A DNA stretch of 64,000 nucleotides from positions 186,001-250,000 of the forward strand of contig JIBW01000007.1 of the NCBI GenBank assembly GCA_012970285.1, written 5' to 3'. The stretch is from Bacillaceae bacterium JMAK1 (lineage in GTDB: Bacteria; Bacillota; Bacilli; Bacillales; Marinococcaceae). Made by a program: the position numbers and the translations under genes. Position 1 is the stretch's first letter. Each line of letters starts with the position of its first letter. Positions 10,481-22,682 of this stretch are shown here, one piece after another. The notes beneath the pieces were generated by a model that was not told where the DNA came from, searched no databases, and saw only the letters and a list, made by a program, of their open reading frames with translations.

Positions 10481-10515
10481 CATAAGCTCATCAGCTGATT
10501 GGTTAACTTAAGGTA

Positions 10516-10544
10516 AGTATATAACGATATCTAGTAATTGTAAA
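10516..10544 (-). promoter_or_regulatory. SigA-type promoter of glpFK
   Basis: On the - strand TTTACA (-35), exactly 17 bp, then TATACT (-10). Five of six matches in each hexamer. It lies 35 bp upstream of the leader hairpin. Confidence 0.75.
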
Positions 10545-10552
10545 CGGATTCA
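10538..10552 (+). promoter_or_regulatory. CcpA-binding cre site over the glpF -35
   Basis: TTGTAAACGGATTCA matches the published cre consensus WTGNAANCGNWNNCW at every defined position and overlaps the -35 element, so CcpA binding would block glpFK when preferred sugars are present. Confidence 0.75.
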
Positions 10553-10621
10553 TAGTATTCAATTAGTAAAATTATCATCATTTCCATAGATTAGTATGCA
10601 ATCGCTTACAAGAACATGACT

Positions 10622-10653
10622 AAAAAAAGACCGAGCTCAAAAAGAACTCGGTC
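10622..10653 (-). terminator. Terminator of the nitroreductase gene
   Basis: Stem GACCGAG/CTCGGTC followed on the - strand by seven T, about 90 bp after the nitroreductase stop. Confidence 0.75.
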
Positions 10654-10744
10654 AAAAAGTAATAAAGAAACTTAAAAGTAGGTAGATATTCACAATAGCT
10701 GCTTGTTTACAAAAAGTGAATTTTTCCATCAGGACTCTTAGTCG

Positions 10745-11413
10745 CTATTCAATCCACTCAACGATCTCTTGTTGTGACTGTCTGACTTTTGGATACTTAG
10801 GTTCGCTTGACCGATAACCAAAAGCAACCATCACGGATACGTCGTAAGGTTCATCTTGTTTAAGAATTCCTTTTTGTTGAAGGTAGGACGTGACCTTTTC
10901 ATAATGAAAGCCTTCAATTGGGCAAGAGTCAATGCCAATACCAGCTGCTGCACTCATCATATTGCCAAGGGCAATATACGTCTGTTTCGATGCCCAATCA
11001 AAGAGTGTGCGATCACGGTCTAAAATGTTGATATTCGTATCTTGAAATGTGCGATACGCGGGAATAATGTGTTGCTCGAATGTTTCTACTGGCATGTCTT
11101 TGACGTTCGTCATCATATGCCTTGCATACTCTGAATCATAGCGCGCATCATTTCTAGCGAGAATGATGACAAAATGGCTAGCTGTTTCAAGTTGTTTCAC
11201 CGCACCAGAAGAGTACGTTGAGAGTTCTTTTCGAATCGCTTCATTTTGAACGACGATAAACTTCCACGGTTCAAGTCCAATAGAACTCGGCGAAAGTCTA
11301 GCAATCTCTAATAGAAACGAAAAGTCTTCCTCAGAAATCTTTTGATCTGGATTAAACGCCTTCGTCGCATGACGAAAATGTGCTGCATCGAGTAATTGTT
11401 GTTTACGTTCCAT
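10745..11413 (-). CDS. Nitroreductase-family NAD(P)H-dependent oxidoreductase
   Basis: Start chosen at ATG 11413 (AGAGAGGTG eight bases upstream), giving 222 residues; the frame extends upstream but without a better site. Seen: the FMN-phosphate segment RHATKAFNPDQKI, LLEIARLSPSSIGLEPWKFIVVQ and near the C terminus DVSMVAFGYR. The fold binds FMN and reduces nitro or quinone compounds or flavins using NAD(P)H. It resembles B. subtilis YfkO-type enzymes. It follows the DHDPS-family gene by about 65 nt and may share its transcript. Physiological substrate unknown. Confidence 0.85.
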   Translation of the reverse strand: MERKQQLLDAAHFRHATKAFNPDQKISEEDFSFLLEIARLSPSSIGLEPWKFIVVQNEAIRKELSTYSSGAVKQLETASHFVIILARNDARYDSEYARHMMTNVKDMPVETFEQHIIPAYRTFQDTNINILDRDRTLFDWASKQTYIALGNMMSAAAGIGIDSCPIEGFHYEKVTSYLQQKGILKQDEPYDVSVMVAFGYRSSEPKYPKVRQSQQEIVEWIE

Positions 11414-11479
11414 CGTTTGTACACCTCTCTTGCTGTTTACTATAGCGAAGAGTGTGTATCGTTTCAAAGAAAGAAGCTG

Positions 11480-12376
11480 TTAGTTGGACTTTTCTCTTTC
11501 GAGTTGCTCAATGAGCTGTTTTGCTTCAGTTAGAGTTTGATTATCAATGGCTTTACTTGGAAAGCGAACGTGAGCGGATTCTATAATATTGCGCATTTTG
11601 AAGATTTCTTTTCGAATGGTCACACCGCCCATGCCGAGTTGTGCCTCGAAGCGGATGAGAGGTAAATAATGAAAAAACAGTCGCTGTGCTTTTGCTTTTT
11701 CTCCTGACTTGTACGTTTGATAAACCTCTTTAAGCACATCAGGGTATGCAAACCCGGTCATCGTACCGTTTGCACCACGTTCTAATTCTTCATAGAAGTA
11801 AACACCACCAAGTCCACCTAAAATGGTCAGTGAATCAGATTCATTCAGTATTTGTGAGATTTTAATCGGGGAAGGAGCTTCTTCAAGTTTTATATATTCA
11901 ACGTTGGAGACGTCTCGTTCGAGTTGAGCGAGAAGTTTGGCAGACATCGTTACATTTGTCGTAACAGGCTCATCTTGAACGACGATTGGAATTGTAATCG
12001 CATCATTGATCATTTGATAGTGGTGAATAATCGCTTGTTCATTGCGGAGGTTTAAAGGAGGGGCAACCATAATCGCGCTCGCGCCTAATTGTTCTGCTGT
12101 TTTCGCGTAGTGAATCGCAACGTCAGTACCTGGTGCAGTGCAACCAACAATGATCGGCACTCGTCCTTGGACTGTTGCCACGGTCTCTTCAATTACTTGA
12201 ACTCGTTCAGCTTCTGTCAGTTTGTTCGATTCACCCATAATGCCTAAGATCGTTAATCCATCAACGCCCTGATCTAAATAGAAGTTTGTAAGGTTCCGAA
12301 GGCTAGGCAGGTCCACTTGTCCATCTTCAGTAAATGGTGTAATCGTAATGGTGCAAATCCCGTGCAGTTTCTCCAT
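11480..12376 (-). CDS. DHDPS/NAL-superfamily aldolase with altered active site
   Basis: Start set at ATG 12376 (GGGAG eight bases before it; an in-frame GTG lies 9 nt further up), 298 residues. TIM-barrel class I aldolase pattern: GICTITITPFTEDG at the N terminus, the pyruvate-carboxylate-binding loop reads GIMGES instead of GTTGE, and the Schiff-base lysine is K163 in YIKLEEAP. The tyrosine that normally sits in the IVLYNVP strand and relays protons is replaced by Q134 (IVVQDEP). The chemistry is thus uncertain: it could be a pyruvate-dependent aldolase/dehydratase of changed mechanism. It is not a normal dapA. Confidence 0.8.
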   Translation of the reverse strand: MEKLHGICTITITPFTEDGQVDLPSLRNLTNFYLDQGVDGLTILGIMGESNKLTEAERVQVIEETVATVQGRVPIIVGCTAPGTDVAIHYAKTAEQLGASAIMVAPPLNLRNEQAIIHHYQMINDAITIPIVVQDEPVTTNVTMSAKLLAQLERDVSNVEYIKLEEAPSPIKISQILNESDSLTILGGLGGVYFYEELERGANGTMTGFAYPDVLKEVYQTYKSGEKAKAQRLFFHYLPLIRFEAQLGMGGVTIRKEIFKMRNIIESAHVRFPSKAIDNQTLTEAKQLIEQLEREKSN

Positions 12377-12458
12377 TGCAAACACTCCCTTTTGTAGATG
12401 AATCGAGTAATAGATCTTCGTTTACAGTTTAAATTAAATAATTTCAAATCGTCAAACA

Positions 12459-12496
12459 AAAGTAGACGAATGCAAGGTGGCACTCGTCTACTTTTG
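12459..12496 (-). terminator. Terminator after the MFS/flavin-reductase operon
   Basis: 12-bp perfect arms AAAAGTAGACGA/TCGTCTACTTTT; ending in T on both strands, it is placed 38 bp after the flavin reductase stop. Confidence 0.7.
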
Positions 12497-12533
12497 AAAA
12501 AAGAGGGGCACGTATAAGCTTATACTAAAGAGT

Positions 12534-13085
12534 TTATTTTACAGAAAGGTATTGATTTAATGCGTTCGCTTGAGCGATCGCAAACGAATCGTCTTTCATT
12601 GTCTCAGGTTTCCCAGCATCTCCAACAATGTAATAAGAAAGTGGCTGGAAGTTCAAGAACGTCAACGCATGACCGAACTGTTGGAGAAGTGGCAATGCTT
12701 TCATGCGTGGATGGTCACCACCGACGATCAGCACGATCGGTTCAATCTGTGCAAGCTTATCTTTTAGTTCATCGCCATACTCTGGGTCACGTACGGCTTG
12801 GCTAAAACGATCGAACATCGTTTTCATTAGTCCGCTCATGCCGTACCAATAAAGTGGCGTTGCAAACACAACAACATCGTGAGTGAGGAAGACCTCAACG
12901 ATTTTATCATAATCGTCATGAACATCATCAAACCCACGAGCGTCATGGCGCTGATCGATGATTTGGTGAATGGTTAAGTCTTTTAAATAGATATTTGTCG
13001 TCTTGATGCCTTTGGTGACTTCACTGGCAAGGTATGACGTGTTACTTTTCTCACGGCTGCTTCCGTGAATGACTGCTAATTTCAT
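12534..13085 (-). CDS. NADPH-dependent FMN reductase / flavodoxin-like protein
   Basis: Start set at ATG 13085, which overlaps the stop of the upstream transporter gene by 4 nt (ATGA) behind GGAGGAAA; 183 residues. It has a flavodoxin fold: phosphate loop LAVIHGSSREKSNTSYLA, then VVFATPLYWYGMSGLMKTMFDR, the flavin-edge loop of this family. It would reduce FMN or quinones/azo dyes with NAD(P)H. Translational coupling with a CynX/NimT-type transporter suggests that both act on the same compound. Confidence 0.85.
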   Translation of the reverse strand: MKLAVIHGSSREKSNTSYLASEVTKGIKTTNIYLKDLTIHQIIDQRHDARGFDDVHDDYDKIVEVFLTHDVVVFATPLYWYGMSGLMKTMFDRFSQAVRDPEYGDELKDKLAQIEPIVLIVGGDHPRMKALPLLQQFGHALTFLNFQPLSYYIVGDAGKPETMKDDSFAIAQANALNQYLSVK

Positions 13086-14293
13086 ACATTTTCCTCCTTC
13101 GTAACATAACCTTTTCCTGAAATGTACCCGACAATCGTGAGCACGATGGCGAGTAGTAACAATACAAGTAAAGGGGTTTGCCATTGTCCTGCAATGTCGT
13201 AGAGCATGCCAAAGGCAATCGGTCCAAACGCTGCAAGCAAATACCCGACAGATTGAGCAAGTCCAGATAACTTCGAGGCTTCGTTTCCTGAGTGAGTACG
13301 TAGTGCAAAGAGCATCATCGCTAACCCAAAGCCACTACCACAAGCGATTCCCATGATGATGGCGGCAAGTGGCAACCAAAGCTCTAGATAGAACAATGTG
13401 ATCGCTAAGAGAAAGGTGATTCCAACGAATGCACCTAACCAGCGTTGGTCTTTTAACTTGCCGGCAAGCACTGGAATGATAAATGTCATTGGTACGATTG
13501 CTGTCTGCATGAGTGCAAGCATCACGCCAGCTGTGGCAGGTGAGTAGCCACTTTCTTGAAGCATTTGTGGCAACCACGTCATCGTTGTGTAGTATTGAAG
13601 CGATTGAATTCCCATAAAAATCGTCACACACCAAGTAAGGGGAGAACGAAGCATTTCGTTACTTCTAAATGCTGATGGTTGCCTTGCAACACTTTGGCTG
13701 GACTTGCTTTGCCACATGTAAAGCCCCCACATTGCTGCAGCGAGTACTGCTAGAAGACCAAATACTCCAAGTGCTCCGTTCCAATCAAGTGAGCGTGAAG
13801 CGAGCGGTTCCGCAATACCTGAAGCAATCGCTGCGGCAAGGTTCATCGTGATGGCATAAATGCCCGTCATTAGACCGATAGATTGAGGGAAGTGTTGCTT
13901 AATAATCCCAGGTAATAAAACATTTCCAATCGCAATTCCAATACCAATAAATGCTGTTCCACTAATTAAAAAAGTGAAGCTCGGCGCAATTCGAAGGAAT
14001 GTTCCGATTGCGATTATACTTAACGCAACAAGAATTACCCGTTCCACCCCAAAGCGAACGGCAAGACGTGGTGCGAAAGGGGATAGTAAAGCAAATAACA
14101 ACAAGGGAATCGTCGTTACACTGCCGAGCATCGCATTCGACAACAATAGTCGATCTTGAATTGTCGGCAACAACGGCCCAATGGCGATCATCGGCGCTCG
14201 CAAATTCGCTGCGATAAGTAAAATTCCGATAATAAAAACAATGCGAATGTGAGCTTCGCTCGCGTGATCATTCAAAGATTCATAACTTCTCAC
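13082..14293 (-). CDS. MFS transporter, CynX/NimT family
   Basis: A 403-residue membrane protein with about 12 hydrophobic segments. The first helix ends in NLRAPMIAIGPLLPTIQDRL, characteristic of the cyanate/2-nitroimidazole transporter (CynX/NimT) branch of the major facilitator superfamily. The GTG start at 14293 has only a modest AGGGG site. It is divergent from a LysR regulator, which probably controls it, and co-transcribed with the flavin reductase. An efflux or uptake role for a small anionic or aromatic compound is inferred. Confidence 0.88.
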   Translation of the reverse strand: MRSYESLNDHASEAHIRIVFIIGILLIAANLRAPMIAIGPLLPTIQDRLLLSNAMLGSVTTIPLLLFALLSPFAPRLAVRFGVERVILVALSIIAIGTFLRIAPSFTFLISGTAFIGIGIAIGNVLLPGIIKQHFPQSIGLMTGIYAITMNLAAAIASGIAEPLASRSLDWNGALGVFGLLAVLAAAMWGLYMWQSKSSQSVARQPSAFRSNEMLRSPLTWCVTIFMGIQSLQYYTTMTWLPQMLQESGYSPATAGVMLALMQTAIVPMTFIIPVLAGKLKDQRWLGAFVGITFLLAITLFYLELWLPLAAIIMGIACGSGFGLAMMLFALRTHSGNEASKLSGLAQSVGYLLAAFGPIAFGMLYDIAGQWQTPLLVLLLLAIVLTIVGYISGKGYVTKEENV

Positions 14294-14385
14294 TAAAAAC
14301 GCCCCTGTCTCGTAATTGCCTACCTCTCCTCTATACGATAAGCTAAAACAAACGATCTGAAAAACGAATAATATCGATTAAAACA

Positions 14386-14400
14386 ATCGGATAATCCGAT
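14386..14400. promoter_or_regulatory. Palindromic candidate LysR-type operator
   Basis: ATCGGATAATCCGAT, a perfect 7-1-7 palindrome 15 bp ahead of the LysR gene, in the divergent region shared with the MFS operon. LysR-type regulators usually bind such sites close to their own promoter. Confidence 0.5.
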
Positions 14401-14415
14401 GGAAGGTGATCCGAG

Positions 14416-15315
14416 ATGGAAATGAAGCAACTTCTAACATTTAAGGAAGCAGCGGAAAGCTTGAATTTTACGAAGACAGCCAAAAAACTAAACTTCGCCC
14501 AATCGAGTGTGACTGCACACATCCGTGCGATCGAAGAGCATGTAGGAATGCCGTTGTTCGAACGGTTAGGCAAGCGACTCATCCTCACTGAAGAAGGCAA
14601 ACGATACAAACACTTTGCCGAACAGATGCTGGACTTGGATAAAGCGTCACGAACAGCATTACTAGGAGAAGAAGAAAGCTCAGGCACACTCGTTGTCGGA
14701 GCACAAGAAAGTCAATGCACGTACCGACTAACGCCCATTCTTAAAACGTTCAAAGCGAAGTATCCGAACGTCGAACTCATCTTTCGCCCGGCACATTCTG
14801 AAGATATGGCGCGTGAACAGCTGTTAGATGGCACATTAGACTTTGCTTTTATTATGGACACCGCGAAACCGTGCAAATCGCTCATCGTCGAGCGGTTAGT
14901 AGAAGAAGGCATTGCGCTTATTGCGTCTCCAGAGCATCCACTACATCAAAAGCCGAAGGTTGGTGCAGAAGATTTAGAGCACGAGACGCTTCTTTTAACA
15001 GAAGCAGGTTGTTCTTATCGAAACATCTTAGAGCATTCCTTTTTCGCTGCCAATATTGCTCCCGTAAACAAAATTGAATTTGTTAGCATTGAAGCAATTA
15101 AACAATGTGTGATCGCTAATTTAGGTGTCGCTTTACTTCCAACGATGGCGGTGGAAAATGACATAAAAGCAGGTCGGGTGATTCAACTAGACGCTGGCTT
15201 TTTTAACACACCTGTCTATACGCACATCGCCTGGCATGAAGATAAGCACTTATCCAAACCGTTGCAAGCTTTTATAGACGACACTAGACAATCCTTTCAA
15301 GCTCTTGCTCATTAG
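14416..15315 (+). CDS. LysR-family transcriptional regulator
   Basis: A 299-residue regulator with the winged helix-turn-helix at residues ~1-60 (FKEAAESLNFTKTAKKLNFAQS then VTAHIRAIEEHVGMPLFERLGKRLILTEEG), followed by the periplasmic-binding-like effector domain (GTLVVGAQESQCTYRL onward). The start ATG follows GGAAGGTGATCCGAG. Divergent placement from the MFS/flavin-reductase operon indicates that this is its target, activated or derepressed by the transported compound. Confidence 0.92.
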   Translation: MEMKQLLTFKEAAESLNFTKTAKKLNFAQSSVTAHIRAIEEHVGMPLFERLGKRLILTEEGKRYKHFAEQMLDLDKASRTALLGEEESSGTLVVGAQESQCTYRLTPILKTFKAKYPNVELIFRPAHSEDMAREQLLDGTLDFAFIMDTAKPCKSLIVERLVEEGIALIASPEHPLHQKPKVGAEDLEHETLLLTEAGCSYRNILEHSFFAANIAPVNKIEFVSIEAIKQCVIANLGVALLPTMAVENDIKAGRVIQLDAGFFNTPVYTHIAWHEDKHLSKPLQAFIDDTRQSFQALAH

Positions 15316-15325
15316 CATACGAAAA

Positions 15326-15353
15326 ACCGATCACGTTATGCATCGTGATCGGT
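15326..15353. terminator. Bidirectional hairpin between LysR and RDD genes
   Basis: 10-bp perfect arms ACCGATCACG/CGTGATCGGT. It overlaps the last codons of the RDD gene and follows the LysR stop by 10 bp. A-run on the left side, no clear T-run on the right. Confidence 0.6.
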
Positions 15354-15779
15354 CGCTTCATTTGGTAGTTCACTGGTTACGTAAGTGCGGGCGATCAAGT
15401 CATGAATCGCTCGGCGGTCCGTTCTTGAGGCAATCATAATGGCAGATACAATCACACCAATCCCTAAAGTTAAAGCATAAATAATCATGCCTACCGCTTG
15501 GCGCATGAACATCGTACCAAACGTCACATCACTACCATCCATCCGAACGATCCGAATGCCGAGCATTCGTTTTCCGACCGTATAACCGACCCATAGTACA
15601 GGTAATACAATTTGATAACCTAGTTGTAGGATAATTTCAATCACTTCAAATGTAAGTCCCGGTTCCAAAAGATCTAACCCTAACAAAAGCATCGTGGGAA
15701 TAAATATGAGTGAAAACAGTATGCCATCCAAGAATAAAGCCAAGAAACGTTTCCAAAAACCAACCGCATGTGCTTCCAT
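15336..15779 (-). CDS. RDD-family membrane protein
   Basis: A 147-residue integral membrane protein. The name-giving motif region is visible as FWKRFLALFLDGILF in the first helix, with the charged GKRMLGIRIVRMDGSDV loop after the second; further helices contain MFMRQAVGMIIYALTLGIGVIV. RDD proteins are small, mostly uncharacterised membrane proteins, some implicated in ion transport. ATG at 15779 follows AGGAGGGATTTT. Its upstream region is the 21-bp minisatellite, so any promoter must lie within 15780-15860 or beyond the repeats. Confidence 0.85.
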   Translation of the reverse strand: MEAHAVGFWKRFLALFLDGILFSLIFIPTMLLLGLDLLEPGLTFEVIEIILQLGYQIVLPVLWVGYTVGKRMLGIRIVRMDGSDVTFGTMFMRQAVGMIIYALTLGIGVIVSAIMIASRTDRRAIHDLIARTYVTSELPNEATDHDA

Positions 15780-15860
15780 AAAATCCCTCCTGTATAGTTA
15801 TTATTTAACACTAAATTCGGAAAAGTAAACCTTGATTTGATGAAGTTTAGGCCGGACGAG

Positions 15861-16301
15861 TTGTGGTGTAGCAAGAGCAAGGCGTGGTGTAGCAAGAGCG
15901 AGTTGTGGTGTAGCAAGAGCAAGGCGTGGTGTAGCAAGAGCAAGGTGTGGTGTAGCAAGAGCGAGGTGTGGTGTAGCAAGAGCGAGGCGTGGTGTAGCAA
16001 GAGCAGGGTGTGGTGTAGCAAGCGCAAGGCGTGGTGTAGCAAGCGCAGGGTGTGGTGTAGCAAGCGCAAGGCGTGGTGTAGCAAGCGCAGGGTGTGGTGT
16101 AGCAAGAGCGGGGTGTGGTGTAGCAAGAGCGGGGTGTGGTGTAGCAAGAGCGAGGCATGGTGTAGCAAGAGCGGGGTGAGGTGTAGCAAGAGCGGGGTGT
16201 GGTGTAGCAAGAGCGGGGTGTGGTGTAGCAAGAGCGAGGCGTTGTGTAGCAAGAGCAGGGTGTGGTGTAGCAAGAGCAAGGCGTGGTGTAGCAAGAGCAA
16301 G
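15861..16301. repeat. Minisatellite: 21 tandem copies of a 21-bp unit
   Basis: The unit TGGTGTAGCAAGAGC plus a variable six-base tail (for example AAGGCG or GGGGTG) is repeated 21 times with no interruption, 441 bp. Units differ mainly at a few fixed positions, and two sub-variants alternate locally (AAGCGC units in the middle), showing tandem amplification. Because 21 is a multiple of 3 and the unit has no stop in five of its six frames, long spurious frames run across it with a 7-residue period (WCSKSKA on +, ALATPHP and LLLHHTP on -). It occupies the upstream region of the RDD gene. Confidence 0.95.
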
Positions 16302-16340
16302 CCGAGCATACCTATTCAACTAGCCCTCCCCACACTAATC

Positions 16341-16370
16341 AAAAAAAGGGCGGAGAATTCTCCGCCCTTT
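16341..16370 (-). terminator. Terminator of the FMN reductase gene
   Basis: Perfect palindrome AAAGGGCGGAGAATTCTCCG continuing to CCCTTT, followed on the - strand by seven T, 10 bp after the gene's stop. Confidence 0.8.
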
Positions 16371-16380
16371 TCTAAAAGCA

Positions 16381-16935
16381 TTACGCTTGGTCCGTATGCA
16401 TCTTCTTAATCCAGCTGAGTACGTTGTTCACGACAACGTCAAGGTACTTGACTGTTCCTTCGTCTGTGAGTACGCCGTTCTCATCGAGCTTCGTGTGGAC
16501 TGCGCCGATGTAGACTTCGTTGCCAGGTAGTACTGGTGATGAGAGTCCTGGGGCGAAGAGAATGTCACGTAAGTGGGCTTGAGCTTTTACCGAGCCGAGG
16601 TTACCCATGGATGCACCGATGATCCATGATGGTTTGCCGATCATGACTTGTTCAACACGAGATAACCAATCGAGGGCGTTTTTGTGTGCAGTTGAGATCG
16701 TTGCATTGTGTTCAGGTGTTACCCAAAGAACAGCGTCAGCTGCTTTTACTTTGGCGCGAAGCATTGTAACGGCTTCGTTTGGTTCGTTTTCTGTATCTTG
16801 GTTGTAAAGTGGTAATGAACCAATATCGAGAATTTCGAGGTTCATTTCTTCTGTATAGCGTTGTTGCATAAATTTAGCAATTTGCATGTTGTAAGAATCT
16901 TTACGTGTGCTTCCTACGATTGCGACGATGTTCAT
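16381..16935 (-). CDS. NADPH-dependent FMN reductase family protein
   Basis: Start set at ATG 16935 (GGAGGATTACAACT upstream); 184 residues. Flavodoxin-like fold with phosphate loop IVAIVGSTRKDSYNMQIA and the PEHNATISTAHKNALDWLSR segment, the variant of the P-E-Y-N-x-S/G loop of YhdA/azoreductase-type NADPH:FMN reductases. It likely reduces quinones, azo dyes or metal ions to limit oxidative damage. Single gene with its own terminator. Confidence 0.87.
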   Translation of the reverse strand: MNIVAIVGSTRKDSYNMQIAKFMQQRYTEEMNLEILDIGSLPLYNQDTENEPNEAVTMLRAKVKAADAVLWVTPEHNATISTAHKNALDWLSRVEQVMIGKPSWIIGASMGNLGSVKAQAHLRDILFAPGLSSPVLPGNEVYIGAVHTKLDENGVLTDEGTVKYLDVVVNNVLSWIKKMHTDQA

Positions 16936-17058
16936 AGTTGTAATCCTCCAATGATGATTGTAATCCAAGTTGGAATTATACGCTCATCGTCGTCAAAAAT
17001 CCAATGAAATATCTCGATTGGAAGATACTTTCACTTAAATACAGACCTGAATACCCGG

Positions 17059-17415
17059 TTAACGGCTGTAAAGAAGGGGAATCGTGTCGTAGAGATCCAC
17101 GCCTTCAATAATGAACGCGACAAGTTCTTCTTCGCTTCCGATTATGTGGTGTTCTCCTTCTGGAAAAAAAGCAGCTTGTCCGGGTACGAGTTGTATTTTT
17201 TCGCTGTCTTCTACTTGGACCCAACCGTTTCCGCGGACGATAATAAATAGTTGGTCAACGGCTGCCTCTCGATATGGGATTGTTTGTTGTTCTTCAAGGA
17301 AAATAGAAACCATGCGAATGTGGCCAGCATTTCTAATAATTGGTGTTAGTAAAAAGGTGGAGTCTTCAATTGTCGTTTCTTTGCCTACTGATGCATCGAT
17401 GGATATGATTTGCAT
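17059..17415 (-). CDS. Small cupin-domain protein
   Basis: A 118-residue single-domain cupin. The strand pattern RMVSIFLEEQQTIPYREAAVDQLFIIVRGNGWVQV and later PGQAAFFPEGEHHIIGS correspond to the two cupin motifs, with a histidine pair EHHI in motif 2 but a weakened motif 1 (no HxH). Metal binding is therefore uncertain. Members act as enzymes or sensors for small molecules; nothing nearby points to a substrate. ATG at 17415 follows GAGAGGGGTC. Confidence 0.7.
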   Translation of the reverse strand: MQIISIDASVGKETTIEDSTFLLTPIIRNAGHIRMVSIFLEEQQTIPYREAAVDQLFIIVRGNGWVQVEDSEKIQLVPGQAAFFPEGEHHIIGSEEELVAFIIEGVDLYDTIPLLYSR

Positions 17416-17553
17416 AGCTTTGACCCCTCTCTGTCAGCGAAAAGTACGTTAGAATGATATACATAAATAGTTCGACATACTCCTTCAAGATCCTGCAAAA
17501 TTTTCCAGTTCAAGAAACGGGAACATTAGGAAGAACTTTTTTTCGTCATTTAG

Positions 17554-17582
17554 TTAAGAATATCGAGTAGTTCTGCTATAAT
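17554..17582 (+). promoter_or_regulatory. Promoter of the pcrB-pcrA-ligA-camS operon
   Basis: Consensus TATAAT at 17577-17582 with an extended TGC in front, and TTAAGA 17 bp upstream as a weak -35. It leaves a leader of about 125 nt before pcrB. Confidence 0.6.
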
Positions 17583-17713
17583 TGAAGGTCGAGAAATGTC
17601 TTTATAATTATACAAATTCACGATAGATCGGTTACTCGCGTTTTAAGAAAATCAATTCTTTTACAACGATCCATTTAGGGCGGAGTAGCGAAGCTCGAAG
17701 CGGAGGCTCTCGA

Positions 17714-18415
17714 ATGATTCAACAAGAGATGAAAACATGGAAGCACGTATTTAAGGTAGACCCAGCGCGTTCGTATACAGAAGAATGGCTTGCAGATATT
17801 TGTGAGTCTGGAACTGACGCTATTATTGTAGGGGGAAGTGACGGAATTACCATTGACAATGTGACGGAATGTTTGGCGGCGATTCGTCGATATTCTGTTC
17901 CTTGTGTATTGGAAGTGACGGAACTAGAGGCGCTCACACCGGGATTTGATGCGTATTTTATTCCGGTTGTCCTTAACTCTCACAATCCGGCGTTTATTAG
18001 TGGTTTGCATCAACAAGCATTAAAAGCTCACGGTCAATTACTTGATATGGCTGATGTCATTGGCGAAGGGTACTGCATTTTAAATCGTGACTCAAGCGCT
18101 GCAGTCCGTACGAATTCGGACACCGCCCTTGATATTGATGATGTCGAAGCGTACGCGCGTTTTTCGGATCAGGTTTTACGTATGCCCGTTTTTTACTTGG
18201 AGTACAGCGGGAAATATGGCGATCCTAAAGTCGTAAAAAAGGTGAGCGAGACGCTAGAAAACGCTCAATTTTTCTACGGTGGTGGTATTAAGACAGCCGA
18301 TGATGCTAAAGAGATGGCGAAGTATGCAGATACGGTCGTTGTAGGGAATGCCATTTATGAAGACAAAAAAGCTGCATTGGCAACGGTACAAGCAGTTAAA
18401 GAAGTTAAAGTGTAA
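17714..18415 (+). CDS. pcrB: Heptaprenylglyceryl phosphate synthase PcrB
   Basis: A 233-residue TIM-barrel prenyltransferase that in Bacillus joins heptaprenyl diphosphate to glycerol-1-phosphate, making an archaeal-type ether lipid precursor. Seen: FKVDPARSYTEEWLADICESGTDAIIVGGSDG, the phosphate-binding FFYGGGIKTADDAKEMAKYADTVVVGN and YLEYSGKYGD. Start ATG 17714 follows CGGAGG. It is 21 nt upstream of pcrA, as in B. subtilis and relatives. Confidence 0.95.
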   Translation: MIQQEMKTWKHVFKVDPARSYTEEWLADICESGTDAIIVGGSDGITIDNVTECLAAIRRYSVPCVLEVTELEALTPGFDAYFIPVVLNSHNPAFISGLHQQALKAHGQLLDMADVIGEGYCILNRDSSAAVRTNSDTALDIDDVEAYARFSDQVLRMPVFYLEYSGKYGDPKVVKKVSETLENAQFFYGGGIKTADDAKEMAKYADTVVVGNAIYEDKKAALATVQAVKEVKV

Positions 18416-18436
18416 CGAAAACGTGAGGTGTCGAAC

Positions 18437-22653
<4,217 letters not shown>

Positions 22654-22682
22654 AAAAGCAACTCGGAGAGGAGCTGCTAAGT

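Noticed and set aside
11480-12376. dapA (dihydrodipicolinate synthase)
   Set aside because: Catalytic tyrosine replaced by Gln and no lysine-pathway neighbours.
15861-16301. CRISPR array
   Set aside because: Units are contiguous 21-mers with no spacers, no cas genes nearby.
15801-16409. Four long frames across the 21-bp repeat (WCSKSKA, ALATPHP, LLLHHTP, SCYTTPR types) as genes
   Set aside because: They coexist because the unit is 3n long and lacks stops; no frame is favoured by the substitutions, so none is annotated.
17416-17713. Riboswitch or T-box ahead of pcrB
   Set aside because: No terminator hairpin or conserved box; only a promoter and a plain leader are visible.
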